A DNA stretch of 8,260 nt, taken from the NCBI GenBank assembly GCA_031270525.1, contig JAISXN010000089.1:1-8260 (forward strand), read 5' to 3'. The first letter of the stretch is position 1; every line of letters starts with the position of its first letter. A program made the translations under genes and the position numbers. A model generated the notes under the pieces. It had not been told where the DNA came from and did not search any database. It saw nothing but the letters and a program-made list of their open reading frames with translations. The stretch is from Candidatus Symbiothrix sp. GTDB taxonomy: Bacteria > Bacteroidota > Bacteroidia > Bacteroidales > Azobacteroidaceae. Of this stretch, positions 5,382 through 8,260 are shown piece by piece.

Positions 5382-7931
5382 TTGAAGAAGTCACTGAAAA
5401 ATACTGTATTTTTGGGCATATTCTGTTTTTACTCATTGTATTTCCTCGTTGCACAGGATTTTAGATACGGTCTTGGATTCAATTCATTTGAAGTTGTTCA
5501 GGAAAAACGTACAAGTTTAAATCTTTCCCCGTCCAAACCGTTTTCATTTCCCGACGGATTCTCTTTGTCTTTTGATATTTGTTATCAGTCTCTTCCGGAT
5601 TATAATTTCGGATATGTGTTTCGTATGATTGGACAAAACGACCAGCATATTGATTTTTTACTTACCCCGCAAAATTTAACCGTAGTCAATTCTTCCGGTA
5701 AAATATTGGCAGACTGTCCTTTGAAAGAAATCAGCGGAATTTATCCTTCATTTTTCCCTTTTTCGATTCTGCTTGATATAAAAAATAACCGCATGGATAT
5801 TTCCATCGGCGAAAAGAAGTTTTCCCCCACGATTAATTATATCAAAGATTTCAAAGAAGTGAATATCGTTTTCGGGAGGTGTAATTATTCACAATTACAG
5901 ACAAGCGACGTTCCGAACATCATCGTTAAAGATATCCGTATTAACGACCTTAAAGGTGAACCGCTGTTCCATTGGAAGCTTTCCAAACATACTTCGGAAA
6001 GCGTTAACGACGAACTGAAAAAACATCCGGCAACAGTCGAAAATCCCGGATGGCTGCTGGATGACCACGCTATATGGCAAAAGCGAATCAGTTTCAATGC
6101 GTATAAAAATCCTCAAATTGCCGGTAATCCCGATGAAAACTGCATTGCCGTTTTCGATAAAGAATACTTTTATATCTATAATACTCAAACTCATAACTTG
6201 ACTAAAAGCAAGATTTCTTCCGGCATTCCGCATAGCGATCTTGCAAATCAAATCGTTTACAATCCTTTGGATAAACAGTATTATTCTTATTGTTTCAATT
6301 CTGAGAACGGAAAGGATGTAACCGCTTTCGATGCAACCGGAAAAATTTGGGAAAATTATGCTATAAAAGAAAAGGAGTTCGAATTCTGGCACCATAATAA
6401 ACTGGTATTGAATCGTGACAGTTCTCTTTATCTGTTTGGAGGATACGGACATCACAAATACAAAAATTACATCAACAAATATTCGTTCAAAACTCAAACC
6501 TGGGAAAAATTACAATACAAAGGCCATCAGATTCAACCGCGTTACTTGAGCGGTTTGGGTAAGATAGACGAAAACCGGATACTCCTTTTCGGCGGTTACG
6601 GAAGCGAAACCGGCCAGCAGGAACTTTCGCCGCGCAATTATTACGATTTGTTTGAGATAGACCTTCGAAACATGACGACAAAAAAGATATGGGAACTCGG
6701 ACGGCAAAAAAATCATTTTGTAGTAGCCAATTCAATGATAGTCGATACCTTGAATAAATATTTTTATGCCTTGTGTTTCCCTCAGCAAATATATCACACT
6801 TCGCTTTTCCTCGGTAAATTTTCTATGGAAAAGCCCGAATATGAAATCCTGACAAGTATTCCGTTCAATTTCAGAGATATATCTTCTTATGCCGATTTAT
6901 TCCTGAATGAAAAAACGAACGAATTATCCGCCATTACTTATTCGTCCGAAACATCGGATTCGATGGCTACGGTATCCGTTTATTCGTTATCGTACCCACC
7001 ACTAGCAGAAAGCGATATTCATCAAACTCCGAATGCGGAAAAATATCATGTTCCGACGATTTACGGCATTACAGCCCTCTTCTGTTTAGCCGGCCTGTAC
7101 TTTATTTTCAGGAAGAAAAAGAATCCGGTTATTCTTTCCGTAAAAAATACCGGAACGGCAGAAGGAAAAGAATTTATCAGACCGGCCGGTAAAAAAGATA
7201 AAAAGCGGACAATCTGTTTATTCGGCGGATTCAGGGTGAATGATAAAAACGGTGTGGACATTACGTCGGAGTTTTCTCCATTGCTTAAACAATTGTTCCT
7301 GATTATTTTACTGAATACCTTGAAAGAAGACAGCAAAGGAATTTCATCGACTAAACTGAAAGAGACTTTATGGTTTGACAAAAGTCCGGAGAGCGCACGC
7401 AATAACCGGGGCGTTATGCTGAGCAAACTCCGGCAGATTTTTGAACAAATCGGTAGTATACATATTGAGAGCCAAAATTCCTATTGTTTTGTTGAATTCG
7501 GCGGTGATATTTATTGCGATTACTATGAAGCGCTTGTTTTGATACGGCAGTTAAAACAGAAAATAAACCGGAACAAAGAAGACGTCCTGAAGCTCATAAG
7601 CATTGTTTCCGGCGGGGAATTATTGCCCAACATTCAAATGGAATGGCTGGATACATTCAAAGCCGATTTTGCTAACGATTTGATAGACCTTTTTATAGAT
7701 ATTAACACACAAAAAAATCTGAATTTATCTTTGCAGGAATACGTCAATCTGGCAGATGCAATTTTGGTCCACGACACATTAAACGAGGATGCGCTGAAAC
7801 TAAAATGTTCCGCATTGGTAAAAATGGGGAAAAACGGGCTTGCCAAATCCGTTTACCTTTCTTTTACGAAGAAATACACTCATTCCTTAGGGACTAAATT
7901 TAAGTATTCTTTTGAAGAAGTCGTTTCCTGA
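5382..7931 (+). CDS. Transmembrane Kelch-domain transcription regulator with SARP-type DNA-binding and BTAD-like domains
   Basis: The protein has 849 residues. It begins at TTG: an in-frame stop at 5367-5369 leaves no upstream start, and this codon gives a good signal peptide (1-25, cleavage after VAQ). Residues about 40-200 resemble a concanavalin/LamG-like beta sandwich. About 230-540 is beta-propeller-like, with two clear Kelch blades, [10 protein letters not shown] (347-356) and [10 protein letters not shown] (398-407), each followed by a YxF/FEI-type strand and a W. A single membrane helix spans about 557-576, followed by RKKK. The cytoplasmic part has a winged helix (about 610-710; [35 protein letters not shown] as recognition helix). 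A helical BTAD-like region follows, with [13 protein letters not shown] (744-756) and the [22 protein letters not shown] repeat. I infer that it senses an external ligand and regulates transcription directly from the membrane. The target is unknown; divergent metK is a positional candidate only. Confidence 0.82.
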   Translation: MKKSLKNTVFLGIFCFYSLYFLVAQDFRYGLGFNSFEVVQEKRTSLNLSPSKPFSFPDGFSLSFDICYQSLPDYNFGYVFRMIGQNDQHIDFLLTPQNLTVVNSSGKILADCPLKEISGIYPSFFPFSILLDIKNNRMDISIGEKKFSPTINYIKDFKEVNIVFGRCNYSQLQTSDVPNIIVKDIRINDLKGEPLFHWKLSKHTSESVNDELKKHPATVENPGWLLDDHAIWQKRISFNAYKNPQIAGNPDENCIAVFDKEYFYIYNTQTHNLTKSKISSGIPHSDLANQIVYNPLDKQYYSYCFNSENGKDVTAFDATGKIWENYAIKEKEFEFWHHNKLVLNRDSSLYLFGGYGHHKYKNYINKYSFKTQTWEKLQYKGHQIQPRYLSGLGKIDENRILLFGGYGSETGQQELSPRNYYDLFEIDLRNMTTKKIWELGRQKNHFVVANSMIVDTLNKYFYALCFPQQIYHTSLFLGKFSMEKPEYEILTSIPFNFRDISSYADLFLNEKTNELSAITYSSETSDSMATVSVYSLSYPPLAESDIHQTPNAEKYHVPTIYGITALFCLAGLYFIFRKKKNPVILSVKNTGTAEGKEFIRPAGKKDKKRTICLFGGFRVNDKNGVDITSEFSPLLKQLFLIILLNTLKEDSKGISSTKLKETLWFDKSPESARNNRGVMLSKLRQIFEQIGSIHIESQNSYCFVEFGGDIYCDYYEALVLIRQLKQKINRNKEDVLKLISIVSGGELLPNIQMEWLDTFKADFANDLIDLFIDINTQKNLNLSLQEYVNLADAILVHDTLNEDALKLKCSALVKMGKNGLAKSVYLSFTKKYTHSLGTKFKYSFEEVVS

Positions 7932-7975
7932 GAACAAATGAAGCGTTACGTACACCGATATTCAAATATTATCGC

Positions 7976-7983
7976 TTACTTTG
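7976..7983 (+). promoter_or_regulatory. Weak -7-like box before rnhB
   Basis: TTACTTTG differs from TAnnTTTG at one position and ends four bases before the rnhB ATG. If active it would give an almost leaderless mRNA. The alternative is read-through from the regulator gene, 56 bases upstream. Confidence 0.22.
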
Positions 7984-7987
7984 CATT

Positions 7988-8260
7988 ATGCTTTTACCCT
8001 ATTTACACAAAAATTTGATTGAAGCCGGTTGCGACGAAGCCGGACGAGGTTGCCTTTCCGGCGCGGTTTTTGCGTCAGCCGTTATCCTGCCGCCGGATTT
8101 TAGATGTGAAGAATTGAACGATTCCAAACAATTATCCGAAAAACAACGCGATGCTTTGCGTCCGATCGTCGAAAAAGAAGCCCTGGCTTGGGCGGTAGGA
8201 ATCGTGTCGCCCGAAGAAATTGATAAACTCAATATTCTCAATGCTTCTATACTCGCCATG
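7988..8260 (+). CDS. rnhB: Ribonuclease HII, N-terminal fragment
   Basis: The first 91 codons are present and the gene runs off the right edge. It begins at the ATG at 7988. The sequence shows [17 protein letters not shown] (11-27), with the first two catalytic carboxylates Asp16 and Glu17 and the GRG motif, then LNDSKQLS (43-50), and [24 protein letters not shown] (68-91). All are hallmarks of RNase HII. The enzyme cuts the RNA strand of RNA-DNA hybrids and starts removal of single ribonucleotides from DNA. The usual P-L-A-G-P-V after GRG is C-L-S-G-A-V here; the Cys variant is familiar in Bacteroidetes. The remaining catalytic Asp residues lie beyond the window. Confidence 0.95.
   Translation, partial: MLLPYLHKNLIEAGCDEAGRGCLSGAVFASAVILPPDFRCEELNDSKQLSEKQRDALRPIVEKEALAWAVGIVSPEEIDKLNILNASILAM

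Noticed and set aside
5895..6497. 200-codon open frame on the minus strand
   Set aside because: It is antisense to the Kelch region, whose frame is continuous and carries clear blade motifs.
7999..8259. Minus-strand open frame at the right edge
   Set aside because: It is antisense to rnhB, which has intact catalytic motifs in the plus frame.
1..8260. CRISPR array, tRNA, rRNA, insertion sequence or prophage genes
   Set aside because: I saw no regularly spaced repeats, no cloverleaf-like or rRNA sequence, no transposase or integrase motifs, and no terminal inverted repeats.

Overview
This AT-rich window looks chromosomal and comes from a member of the Bacteroidetes, most likely Bacteroidales. 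Three things point there. It carries lineage-typical genes: a DUF4294 protein, a GldB-like lipoprotein, a long-form MetK, and a Kelch/SARP membrane regulator. Most gene starts lack a Shine-Dalgarno sequence. Nearly every transcription unit is preceded by the Bacteroidetes sigma-factor -7 box TAnnTTTG, in two cases with a TTTG -33 box exactly 20 bases upstream.

Layout from left to right. The first 81 bases hold the start of a minus-strand indolepyruvate:ferredoxin oxidoreductase alpha subunit (iorA). A 234-base gap follows, containing an iorA promoter box and one short palindromic repeat of the GGGAATC type. Next comes a secreted DUF4294 protein on the plus strand (316-909), then a ribosomal operon rplU-rpmA (1053-1654) with a consensus promoter. 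It converges with a minus-strand uracil-DNA-glycosylase-superfamily gene (1670-2260). A divergent intergenic region with a 14-bp perfect palindrome leads into a small two-gene DUF4160-DUF2442 module (2360-2889) that resembles a toxin-antitoxin pair. The GldB-like lipoprotein gene (2896-3885) follows directly. It converges with metK (minus strand, 3882-5135), and the two stop codons overlap.

The most interesting regulatory stretch is the metK leader (5136-5278, minus strand). Between a consensus promoter and the metK start lies a perfect 8-bp hairpin with a U-tract, a textbook intrinsic terminator facing into metK. Upstream of it is a short pseudoknot-capable segment that shares several conserved elements with SAM-II riboswitches. 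The natural reading is feedback attenuation of S-adenosylmethionine synthetase by its own product. The aptamer assignment is tentative, because one pairing that SAM-II requires is missing.

Divergent from metK is a large gene (5382-7931, TTG start). It encodes a one-component transmembrane regulator: signal peptide, LamG-like and Kelch beta-rich sensor region outside the inner membrane, one membrane helix, then a cytoplasmic SARP-type winged helix and a BTAD-like helical domain. The window ends inside rnhB (RNase HII). Most genes are housekeeping (translation, SAM synthesis, DNA repair). The accessory or regulatory interest lies in the DUF4160-DUF2442 pair, the metK leader and the Kelch/SARP regulator. 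All calls come from reading translated sequence and motifs by eye; no database search was run.
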